Source: an uncultured Bacilli bacterium (GTDB lineage: Bacteria > Bacillota_I > Bacilli_A > RF39 > UBA660). From it: a DNA stretch of 9,125 bases. A model generated the notes under the pieces. The model saw only the letters and a program-made list of their open reading frames with translations, ran no database searches and was not told the origin of the DNA. The position numbers and the translations under genes are program-made. Shown piece after piece: positions 1 through 5,384 of the stretch (the first letter of the stretch is position 1; the number at the start of each line of letters is the position of its first letter). The DNA lies in NCBI GenBank assembly GCA_947589725.1, contig CANQCQ010000032.1:1-9125 (forward strand). The letters run 5' to 3'.

Positions 1-186
1 ATTTTTGCCTGATGGAGCTACAAATCCTCTAGCGATTGCTATGGCCTTTATTGCCTGATTTAATGCACCAGCTCCAACAGCTTGTACTTCAACACTACCT
101 TTTTCACGAAAAACATTTGCTAAAGCACCTGCTACACTATTTGGATTAGACTTACTACTTACTTTTAAAGTTTCTATATTAATCAT
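1..186 (-). CDS. spoVS: Stage V sporulation protein S (SpoVS), N-terminal 62 codons, runs off the left edge
   Basis: Seen: reading leftward from 186, the translation contains the near-invariant SpoVS core, with SNPNSVAGALANVFREKG at about residues 13-30 and GAGALNQAIKAIAIARGF at 38-55, followed by VAPSG. Known of the family: SpoVS is a small (about 86 aa) Alba-like, probably nucleic-acid-binding protein needed for spore coat and cortex development; homologues also occur in some non-sporulating bacteria. About 24 residues are missing beyond the window edge. The start is odd. The only canonical start codon, ATG at 184-186, directly abuts the purine-rich SD, while the usual SpoVS N-terminus (Met-Glu-x-Leu-Lys-Val-Ser) aligns three codons later, at an ATA. 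An in-frame TAG lies three codons upstream of the ATG, so no longer start is possible. The identification is secure; the start codon is not. Confidence 0.93.
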   Translation of the reverse strand, partial: MINIETLKVSSKSNPNSVAGALANVFREKGSVEVQAVGAGALNQAIKAIAIARGFVAPSGKN

Positions 187-194
187 TCCTTTCT
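187..194 (-). promoter_or_regulatory. SD of spoVS with no spacer to the ATG
   Basis: The minus strand reads AGAAAGGA immediately followed by ATG. A normal SD needs roughly 5-9 nt before the start. Counting from this SD, the ATA at codon 4 of the longest reading is 9 nt away, a normal distance. This SD therefore fits a start at ATA better than one at the ATG. Confidence 0.5.
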
Positions 195-234
195 AATACA
201 ATATATATTATGAAACTAGTTTTAAAATAATACT

Positions 235-264
235 AAAAAGATAAGGCCCTTTTACCTTATCTTT
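235..264 (-). terminator. Rho-independent terminator of the SGNH-like gene
   Basis: A perfect 10-bp inverted repeat (AAAGATAAGG / CCTTATCTTT, arms 237-246 and 255-264, 8-nt loop) is followed on the minus strand by a run of T (complement of 235-239). The stem begins inside the TAA stop codon (263-265) of the upstream gene, so transcription ends right after translation. It separates that gene from spoVS, which therefore needs its own promoter in the ~50 bp that follow. I found no convincing sigma-A promoter there. Confidence 0.85.
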
Positions 265-1564
265 AATTTAAATATTGTTTTAACTTATTTGAAACTACTT
301 TATATCCTTCATCTGATAATCTAAATCCATCTTCTGTATATTCTTCCTTAAGAGATTCTTCTGTCTTATCATATAGTAGTTTATATGTATCAATATAAGT
401 TACATCATTCTTTTTACATATATTTTTAATTTCTTTATTAACAGCTTCAATTATATTATTATTTAAATCCTCTAATTCTTCCACTTCATTATCATCATTA
501 GAATTAACAGGATATAATGATTCTATATATATTTGAGCATATGGTCTATTCTTTTTAATCTGTTTTATTATAGACTTAATATTATCAATAATATATCTAT
601 CATTATCAGTTATAATGTCATAAATACCAACATGAATAAACACTTTAGATGGATTATAGATATAGACTTGATCTTTTAAATCTTCTAATAATTCTTCAGT
701 AGTCAATTCATCTGTTCCACTATAGAAGACTAAAGTATCATCAAAATAATCATCATTACTAAACTCTAAAGTTAACTTATCTCCTACAATTAAGTAATTA
801 TCATCAATTGATTTTTCTTTATTTTTACTTTCAATAGTAGAAGACTTATCATTATCAATAACATTAGTATTTTCTTTATTTTTAGTTTTTTCAGTATTGG
901 TAGTATTTGGTTTAATTATAATACTTATTATTAATATAACTAAAACTATAACTACAAGGATTAATATACCAATCATTGAGTTTTTTGAATCTACATTACT
1001 TTGCTTTTTTACAGATTTCTTTTTGTTTTTTTGCTTAGAACTTTTTTTCTTAGTATTCTGTTCCTTATTATTAATTCTTCCTTCTAGAAAACTAGTATCT
1101 AAACTATCTATTTCAGTTAATCTTTCATCATCAAATGAAAAATCATAAGAATTTGTAGCATTAATATCTATTTCTTTATCATTTATTTTCTCATCTAATT
1201 CTTTAGAATCAGTAATATCTTCAATAAAATCATCCTTAGATTCATCATCTTTATTAAAATTTAACTCTTCATCTTTATTATCTAAAGATTCATCTTCTAT
1301 AATTTCCATATCTATGTTAGATTGGTCATCTAAAGAATTTTCAACTTCTACTTGAGCTTCTTCACTATCAGAATCTTTATCATCATAATCTACAATTATA
1401 ATATCTTCAGTGTTATTTTCTTTTTTTTCTTCTTCATCTACTATTTTTTTAAAATTATTAGTACGCTCAATTTCATCTACAATAGAATCAATCTTTTTGA
1501 CTAAGTCTTTATTTTTTGTAGTAACTTTTTTTACTTGTTTTCTGCTTGTTTTTTTCTTAGCCAT
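263..1564 (-). CDS. Single-pass membrane protein with an external, catalytically degenerate SGNH/GDSL-hydrolase-like domain
   Basis: The protein is 433 aa from the ATG at 1564; a GTG at 1576 is part of the SD (GGGGTGAG) and is not used as the start here. Layout: Lys-rich N-terminus (1-25), long Asp/Glu/Asn-rich low-complexity region (about 40-165), a very basic stretch (about 170-193), a membrane helix at 197-217, a polar linker, then an SGNH-like domain (about 255-433). The basic stretch before the helix predicts N-in/C-out topology, with the SGNH domain outside. Family landmarks can be placed but their catalytic residues are changed: block I reads IVGDKLT (Lys263 where GDS has the nucleophile Ser), block III reads HVGIYD (Tyr315 where GxND has Asn), and block V reads DGFRLSDEGY (Arg415 where DxxH has His; Asp412 kept). 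The block II Gly (about 283) is kept. Inference: a pseudo-enzyme that may bind carbohydrate or wall polymer without hydrolysing it. It has its own extended -10 promoter and a terminator. The fold assignment rests on motif spacing only. Confidence 0.75.
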   Translation of the reverse strand: MAKKKTSRKQVKKVTTKNKDLVKKIDSIVDEIERTNNFKKIVDEEEKKENNTEDIIIVDYDDKDSDSEEAQVEVENSLDDQSNIDMEIIEDESLDNKDEELNFNKDDESKDDFIEDITDSKELDEKINDKEIDINATNSYDFSFDDERLTEIDSLDTSFLEGRINNKEQNTKKKSSKQKNKKKSVKKQSNVDSKNSMIGILILVVIVLVILIISIIIKPNTTNTEKTKNKENTNVIDNDKSSTIESKNKEKSIDDNYLIVGDKLTLEFSNDDYFDDTLVFYSGTDELTTEELLEDLKDQVYIYNPSKVFIHVGIYDIITDNDRYIIDNIKSIIKQIKKNRPYAQIYIESLYPVNSNDDNEVEELEDLNNNIIEAVNKEIKNICKKNDVTYIDTYKLLYDKTEESLKEEYTEDGFRLSDEGYKVVSNKLKQYLN

Positions 1565-1571
1565 AATTTGA

Positions 1572-1579
1572 CTCACCCC
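1572..1579 (-). promoter_or_regulatory. SD (GGGGTGAG) that fixes the start of the SGNH-like gene
   Basis: The minus strand reads GGGGTGAG, then 7 nt, then ATG (1562-1564). The upstream in-frame GTG lies inside this SD, so the shorter ATG start is preferred. Confidence 0.75.
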
Positions 1580-1592
1580 ATTTCATATACAA

Positions 1593-1601
1593 ATTATAAC
1601 A
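1593..1601 (-). promoter_or_regulatory. Extended -10 promoter for the SGNH-like gene
   Basis: The minus strand reads TGT-TATAAT, an extended -10 (TGn) with a perfect hexamer. The -35 is weak; the best 16-nt-spaced candidate is GAAACA (complement of 1615-1620), inside the upstream terminator hairpin. There are 28 nt between the -10 and the ATG, the same distance as at the promoter at 7307. Confidence 0.7.
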
Positions 1602-1629
1602 TAAAAAAAGAAAATGTTTCTTTTTTTAT
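1601..1629 (-). terminator. AT-only-type hairpin terminator of the zinc-ribbon gene
   Basis: A perfect 13-bp inverted repeat (arms 1601-1613 and 1617-1629, loop of 3) contains a single G-C pair and lies 1 nt after the TAA stop of the upstream minus-strand gene. The 3' arm on the minus strand is itself a T-rich tract (TTTCTTTTTTT). Its low G/C content makes it unusual as an intrinsic terminator, but position and shape fit. It overlaps the -35 region and the first base of the extended -10 of the next gene. Confidence 0.6.
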
Positions 1630-1630
1630 A

Positions 1631-2494
1631 TTAGTGATTATATTTGCTATTATAATAATTCATTTCTTCACAACTAGAAATATCTGTATTGTATTTATAA
1701 ACTGCTTTAGTTCCTTCCTTATTTGTAGTTAATGTAAATGTATATCTAGTTTGATAACCTCCAGAAATATTGGCAATCATAATTATTTTATAGGTATATT
1801 GATCATTAGAAATATCTTCTAGAGAAACACTATATTTACCATCTTCATAAGTATTTTTATCCTTTACAAATTGTCTAGCATAAGTTCCATTCTTATTAAA
1901 ATCAAATTGAAAGTAAGTATCCATATTATTAGTTAAACTACCATCTTCTAAAGACTCACCACATACCCAAGTATAATTTTTTATATAATTAGGATTCTTA
2001 GTCAAAGAATATTTACTTTTATTTTGTAACTCATCATTATTTATTTGGTAATCTGCTTCATTTGTTGTTTTACCAAACAAAAACTTAAATCCAAATATTC
2101 CTCCCAATACTATTAATACAGCCCCAGCTATTATAATTATTTTTTTAAAAGGTAATTCATTTAAATTAAATAATTTATTTGTATCTTTATCTTCATCATC
2201 TAAATCAATATTATCATCTTCAGTATAATCTTCATATTCAAAATTATTTGTTGTTGGATCTTCTTCCAACTCATCTTCTTCATTATTGACAGCTAAATCT
2301 TCTTTATTATCATTTATATTATAAGAATCTAATAAATCATCTAATTCCTTATTTAAATCATCATCTTGACTAGAAGATTCATCTTCAAAATTTATTTCAT
2401 CATATAAATCATCATAAGATACTAATCTTCCACAATTTAAACATATCTTATCAGTTTCTTTTAATTCAGCACCACAATTTTTACATTTCTTCAT
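1631..2494 (-). CDS. Zinc-ribbon, single-pass membrane protein with an unrecognised external domain
   Basis: The protein is 287 aa from the ATG at 2494; a GTG at 2503 overlaps the SD and is rejected as the start. Residues 4-22 form a zinc ribbon with two CxxCG knuckles (Cys4, Cys7, Cys18, Cys21). Then comes a highly acidic Asp/Glu/Asn low-complexity linker (about 28-106), one membrane helix (about 118-140), and an external C-terminal region of about 145 residues. The external part looks beta-rich (for example YFQFDFNKNGTYAR) and has just two cysteines, Cys178 and Cys275, near its two ends, which could form a disulfide. Zinc-ribbon-plus-helix proteins are common in Firmicutes and mostly uncharacterised; I do not recognise the external domain. 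The gene has a candidate promoter about 90 bp upstream and an AT-rich terminator. Its neighbour on the 3' side has the same overall plan (charged acidic inside, one helix, folded domain outside), suggesting related envelope roles. Confidence 0.8.
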   Translation of the reverse strand: MKKCKNCGAELKETDKICLNCGRLVSYDDLYDEINFEDESSSQDDDLNKELDDLLDSYNINDNKEDLAVNNEEDELEEDPTTNNFEYEDYTEDDNIDLDDEDKDTNKLFNLNELPFKKIIIIAGAVLIVLGGIFGFKFLFGKTTNEADYQINNDELQNKSKYSLTKNPNYIKNYTWVCGESLEDGSLTNNMDTYFQFDFNKNGTYARQFVKDKNTYEDGKYSVSLEDISNDQYTYKIIMIANISGGYQTRYTFTLTTNKEGTKAVYKYNTDISSCEEMNYYNSKYNH

Positions 2495-2498
2495 GGAT

Positions 2499-2505
2499 CT
2501 CACCT
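2499..2505 (-). promoter_or_regulatory. SD (AGGTGAG) that fixes the start of the zinc-ribbon gene
   Basis: The minus strand reads AGGTGAG followed by ATCC and then ATG (2492-2494). The in-frame GTG three codons earlier is part of this SD. The ATG start also places the first zinc knuckle immediately at the N-terminus (MKKCKNCG), as is usual for such proteins. Confidence 0.75.
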
Positions 2506-2582
2506 ACACTTTTATACAAGTAACTTTTAAGTAATTCCTATAAATTAACTTTAAACATATACTACTTTCCAATTCTACAATA

Positions 2583-2611
2583 ATATTACCATTTATAAGA
2601 AGAAAAAACAA
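2583..2611 (-). promoter_or_regulatory. Candidate promoter of the zinc-ribbon gene
   Basis: On the minus strand TTGTTT (complement of 2606-2611) is followed after exactly 17 nt by TAATAT (complement of 2583-2588), with TGG directly before it (extended -10 type). It would give a leader of roughly 80 nt. The 185-nt gap from 2495 to 2679 also holds the dacA-type terminator; I see no gene or convincing RNA structure in the rest. A second, weaker candidate is TATAAA close to the SD (complement of about 2511-2516). Confidence 0.4.
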
Positions 2612-2653
2612 TTACCTATCCTACTTTTAAGATAAACTTAACTAATAATAAAC

Positions 2654-2678
2654 AAGAAAAAAAGTCCTGCAAGGACTT
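2654..2678 (-). terminator. Rho-independent terminator of the serine D,D-carboxypeptidase gene
   Basis: The minus strand carries a 7-bp stem AAGTCCT / AGGACTT (arms 2662-2668 and 2672-2678, 3-nt loop) followed by seven T and then CTTG. It starts 1 nt beyond the TGA stop codon at 2680-2682. Confidence 0.88.
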
Positions 2679-2679
2679 A

Positions 2680-3810
2680 TCAATATATTCCACTAATTGT
2701 GTCTATAAAAGTTTTTTTATAAAGATTCATAAAACTCATTTTATTTAAATCTGTACTAGTTACTTTTTTATTATTATCATAAGCTACTATTTTACCAATT
2801 ACTTCTCCTTTTTTTACTGGTATATTAAAATCATCTATCTTTATTTTATAAGTATACTTATTATTTTTACTTGTAACATCTTCTATAACATTTAAATTAT
2901 TTTTTAATACAATTTGAACTATTGATTGAGTAGCTTTATCAACTTTAATCTTTTTAACTACTTCTCCTTTACTTTTTAAAGTATTTTGTTTAATATTACT
3001 AAAGCCATAATCTAATAAAGACATAGTCTCACTATTTCTAACTTTACTATCACTTTCTCCTAGTACTATCGCAATTACTCTTAAATCATTTCTCTTGGCA
3101 GTAGCTGCTAAACAATAACCAGCTGCATCCGTATGACCCGTTTTTAATCCATCGGCACCTTCATAAAATCTAATTAATTTATTAGTATTGACAAGCCAAA
3201 AACTATTATCAGTATTTTCTCTTAAATAATCTTCATAAATAGATGAATATTTCAAAATATCAGGATGCTTTGTTACTAAGTATCTAGCAATCATGGCTTG
3301 ATCATAGGCAGAAGAATAATGATTTTCCTCATCTAAACCAGTACAATTAACAAAATGAGTATGTTTAAGTCCTAATTCTTTAACTTTTTTATTCATTAAT
3401 TTAACAAAATTTTCTTCTGTTCCAGCAATTACTTCAGCCATTGCTACTGTAGCATCATTTCCACTTGCCACACTTATTCCCTTCATTAAATCATCAATTG
3501 TTATCTCTTCTCCTTCAGATAAGTAAATTTGACTTCCTCCCATATCTGCAGCATTTTTACTTACTTTAACTTTATCACTCCATTTAATATTACCTTTTTC
3601 TATCTCTTCCAAAATAATTATTTGTGCAACCATTTTAGTCATTGAAGCAACAGATAACTCTTTATCTTTTTCTTTCTCAAAAATAATCTTTCCAGTATCA
3701 GCTTCTATTAAAATACCACTAACAGCATTAGGAATTAATTCTTCACCATCCACCCTAAAAGGAAAGATAAATAAACTCAAGAATAATAAAAAAATAAATA
3801 TTTTTTTCAT
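2680..3810 (-). CDS. D-alanyl-D-alanine carboxypeptidase, serine type (peptidase S11, PBP5/DacF family)
   Basis: The protein is 376 aa, a normal length for the family. A signal peptide at 1-22 (MKK plus hydrophobic core, then mature EELIPNAVSG) sends it across the membrane. All three active-site motifs of the penicillin-binding fold are present: SMTK (nucleophile Ser56, Lys59), SGN (116-118) and KTG (223-225). A C-terminal beta domain (about 270-376) ends in a segment (MNLYKKTFIDTISGIY) that may be the amphipathic membrane anchor typical of this group. Known role: removes the terminal D-Ala from peptidoglycan pentapeptides, limiting cross-linking. Start: ATG with a textbook AGGAGG SD 5-6 nt upstream. 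Its stop codon is TGA, while Trp is encoded by TGG, which argues against the mycoplasma code. It is transcribed divergently from a zinc-type D,D-carboxypeptidase. I cannot tell from sequence which of dacA, dacF or another paralogue name applies, so no symbol is given. Confidence 0.95.
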   Translation of the reverse strand: MKKIFIFLLFLSLFIFPFRVDGEELIPNAVSGILIEADTGKIIFEKEKDKELSVASMTKMVAQIIILEEIEKGNIKWSDKVKVSKNAADMGGSQIYLSEGEEITIDDLMKGISVASGNDATVAMAEVIAGTEENFVKLMNKKVKELGLKHTHFVNCTGLDEENHYSSAYDQAMIARYLVTKHPDILKYSSIYEDYLRENTDNSFWLVNTNKLIRFYEGADGLKTGHTDAAGYCLAATAKRNDLRVIAIVLGESDSKVRNSETMSLLDYGFSNIKQNTLKSKGEVVKKIKVDKATQSIVQIVLKNNLNVIEDVTSKNNKYTYKIKIDDFNIPVKKGEVIGKIVAYDNNKKVTSTDLNKMSFMNLYKKTFIDTISGIY

Positions 3811-3872
3811 AAAATCCTCCTAATTGTTTTTATGTTATTTAACGTAAATTTATACATATTTTATTTATTTTT

Positions 3873-3881
3873 TGCTATTAT
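3873..3881 (+). promoter_or_regulatory. Candidate extended -10 promoter of the VanY-type gene
   Basis: TGC-TATTAT on the plus strand; an overlapping TATAAT lies at 3879-3884. A weak -35-like TATACA is at 3851-3856. Transcription would start near the GGG at about 3888, giving a very short leader that begins with the SD itself. This sits in the 91-bp divergent region 3811-3901. For the minus-strand gene, only a weak candidate (TATAAA about 48 nt before its ATG) is seen. Confidence 0.5.
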
Positions 3882-3887
3882 AATATT

Positions 3888-3894
3888 GGGTGAT
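3888..3894 (+). promoter_or_regulatory. SD (GGGTGAT) that fixes the start of the VanY-type gene
   Basis: GGGTGAT is followed after 7 nt by ATG at 3902. The in-frame GTG at 3890 lies within the SD, so the ATG start is chosen. Confidence 0.75.
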
Positions 3895-3901
3895 AATATA
3901 T

Positions 3902-4771
3902 ATGGCTAAGAAGAAAAAAGTAATAATAAAAAAGAAAAACTTAGTAATTTTTCTAATATTAATTATTATAACTATTACCATTATTTATAAGTCTTCAACA
4001 ACTTTATTAAAAAATATAAATAAAGCTAAGGAAGAAATAAAGAAAGATACTCAATCTGAAAAATTAAGTAATGTAAGTTATTATAAAAAAGAATATTTAA
4101 AAAGATATTTAAACTATAAAAAAAAGAATAAACAGTTAACAGATGAAGAAGTTATTCTTCATGTAAATATTGGAATAGATAATGAATTTTATACCAATAC
4201 TAAGGAAGCAACAAACTTAAATGATTTTACAATATTAGTAAATAAATATTATTATTTAAAAGAAGACTATGAACCTAATGATTTAGAAAGTATTGATATA
4301 AAATACTCAAGAAGTGGTATGAAATTGAGAAAAGAAGCTAAGGATCAGTTTGAAGCTATGGCAAAAGATGCAGAAAAAGAAGGATTAAATTTAATAGTTA
4401 CATCATCTTATAGAGGATATGATTATCAAAAAAAGTTATATGATGACTATGTAAATACTGATGGTAAAGAAGAAGCTGATACTTATTCGGCAAGACCGGG
4501 ATATTCGGAACATCAAACTGGTCTATGCGTCGATATTCATAATGGAAAAGAAATATATACAAACTTTCATAAAACAGAAGAATATAAATGGATGCAAAAA
4601 AATGCCCATAAATATGGCTTTATTTTAAGATTTCCAGAAGATAAAGTTAATTTAACTGGTTACCAATATGAGTCTTGGCATTATAGATACGTTGGACAAA
4701 AAATAGCAACTTACATACATGATAATAATCTTTGCCTTGAAGAGTATTATGCAATGTTTTTAGAAAAATAA
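3902..4771 (+). CDS. Membrane-anchored zinc D-alanyl-D-alanine carboxypeptidase (VanY/DacY type, peptidase M15B)
   Basis: The protein is 289 aa. A basic N-terminus (MAKKKKVIIKKK) precedes one membrane helix (about 13-29), giving an N-in signal anchor. A linker contains the HVNIGIDNEFY segment (87-97) seen ahead of the catalytic domain in many Firmicute members. The M15B domain (about 130-275) shows SSYRGYDYQ (168-176, Arg171 likely contacts substrate), SEHQTGLCVDI (202-212) with zinc ligands His204 and Asp211, and ESWHYRYVG (257-265) with catalytic Glu257 and the third zinc ligand His260. Known role: removes terminal D-Ala from peptidoglycan precursors or nascent wall. No vanR/vanS or ligase genes lie nearby, so this looks like a housekeeping wall-trimming enzyme, not a glycopeptide-resistance gene. 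It is divergent from a serine-type enzyme of the same specificity and the only clear plus-strand gene in the window. It ends in a shared terminator with the converging gene. Confidence 0.95.
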   Translation: MAKKKKVIIKKKNLVIFLILIIITITIIYKSSTTLLKNINKAKEEIKKDTQSEKLSNVSYYKKEYLKRYLNYKKKNKQLTDEEVILHVNIGIDNEFYTNTKEATNLNDFTILVNKYYYLKEDYEPNDLESIDIKYSRSGMKLRKEAKDQFEAMAKDAEKEGLNLIVTSSYRGYDYQKKLYDDYVNTDGKEEADTYSARPGYSEHQTGLCVDIHNGKEIYTNFHKTEEYKWMQKNAHKYGFILRFPEDKVNLTGYQYESWHYRYVGQKIATYIHDNNLCLEEYYAMFLEK

Positions 4772-4801
4772 AACTTCAAAAAATTAATTTTGAAGTTTTT
4801 T
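4770..4801. terminator. Bidirectional terminator between convergent genes
   Basis: A 12-bp perfect stem (AAAACTTCAAAA / TTTTGAAGTTTT, arms 4770-4781 and 4788-4799, loop of 6) fills the space between the TAA stops of the plus-strand VanY-type gene (4769-4771) and the minus-strand membrane protein (4800-4802). It is followed by T-rich sequence in both directions. It serves both transcripts. Confidence 0.85.
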
Positions 4802-5372
4802 AATCAAATTTTTTCTTTAAAAAAATATTTAATCTATAAAGCAATGTAAAAATAAACCAACATAGTAATAAAATATTACTAGCTTGAACAATTACTAAAA
4901 CATAGTTATTTGTATATAATGCCACATTACTATTTAAATCAATATTATTATAAGCAGTTAAAGCTATAAATGAAATAAAAAAGTAATATGTAAATGAAAA
5001 GACTAAATAATTAATAACTCTTTTAAAATTACTTATATTTTTACTAAACAAAGTATAAATCATAATTATAGTAACTGCTAATACTGTAAAGAAAAAAGCA
5101 ACTGTTGTGGGAAAACAAATATAAGTTATTATTAATTTAAAAAAAGATTTTACACATAAAGCTACATATTCACGATAAGCAATAATTGTACCTATAAGTA
5201 AACCTATATATACACCTATTGCACAATATGTAACAATTTTCTCTCTTCTTTTCATATTTACTATCAATAAAACAAATAGTAATGCACTAAATAAAAATAT
5301 TTCTATTGATAAAAAAGATGAAAAAGTGTATTGAAATAATAATTTAATTTTATTCAAAAAAGTTAAATTCAC
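4800..5372 (-). CDS. Multi-pass membrane protein of unknown function, third gene of the adhesin-sortase operon
   Basis: I do not recognise this family. From the GTG start at 5372 the protein is 190 aa and almost entirely hydrophobic. Helices are visible at about 20-39, 46-66, 77-109 (long, probably two helices around Pro88), 119-141 and 157-179, so five or six membrane passes. The tail is basic (LKKKF) and presumably cytoplasmic. No catalytic motif, enzyme signature or large external domain can be seen. The start: an upstream GTG at 5381 is inside the SD (AGGTGAT, 5377-5383), so the next in-frame GTG, 4 nt after that SD, is preferred. It lies 12 nt after the sortase stop and in the same reading frame, with two successive TAG codons between. 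The tight spacing behind the sortase and its substrate suggests a role in export, anchoring or assembly of the surface protein; this is inference from context only. Confidence 0.75.
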   Translation of the reverse strand: MNLTFLNKIKLLFQYTFSSFLSIEIFLFSALLFVLLIVNMKRREKIVTYCAIGVYIGLLIGTIIAYREYVALCVKSFFKLIITYICFPTTVAFFFTVLAVTIIMIYTLFSKNISNFKRVINYLVFSFTYYFFISFIALTAYNNIDLNSNVALYTNNYVLVIVQASNILLLCWFIFTLLYRLNIFLKKKFD

Positions 5373-5376
5373 AAGT

Positions 5377-5383
5377 ATCACCT
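5377..5383 (-). promoter_or_regulatory. SD (AGGTGAT) that fixes the GTG start of the membrane protein
   Basis: The minus strand reads TAG-TAG-GTGATACTT-GTG: the second TAG after the sortase contributes to the SD, and 4 nt later comes the GTG at 5370-5372. The first GTG (5379-5381) is part of the SD itself. Confidence 0.65.
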
Positions 5384-5384
5384 A

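Noticed and set aside
897..1148. Open frame of 83 codons on the plus strand
   Set aside because: It lies wholly opposite the membrane-helix and basic region of the SGNH-like gene. Its Phe/Leu/Ile-rich sequence is the complement of Lys/Asp/Asn codons, and it has no SD of its own.
1140..1440. Repeated TCATC/TTCATC-like motifs as a DNA repeat array
   Set aside because: They are the complement of runs of GAT/GAA codons in the acidic linker; unit length and spacing are irregular, so this is protein low complexity and not a DNA repeat.
1535..1732. Open frame of 65 codons on the plus strand
   Set aside because: It spans the ends of two minus-strand genes and their terminator, has no SD, and its composition reflects the antisense of AT-rich coding sequence.
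2515..2545. Imperfect direct repeat (AAGTAA-C/T-TTTTAAGTAAT region) as an operator
   Set aside because: Short, A/T-only and imperfect; likely chance in such AT-rich sequence, with no regulator gene nearby.
2680..3810. Mycoplasma genetic code (TGA = Trp), suggested by the extreme AT content
   Set aside because: TGA serves as the stop of the serine carboxypeptidase and of the acetyltransferase, Trp is TGG, and wall enzymes are present.
3902..4771. VanY-type gene as part of a vancomycin-resistance cluster
   Set aside because: No two-component system, VanH/VanX or altered ligase is present nearby. M15B carboxypeptidases are common housekeeping wall enzymes.
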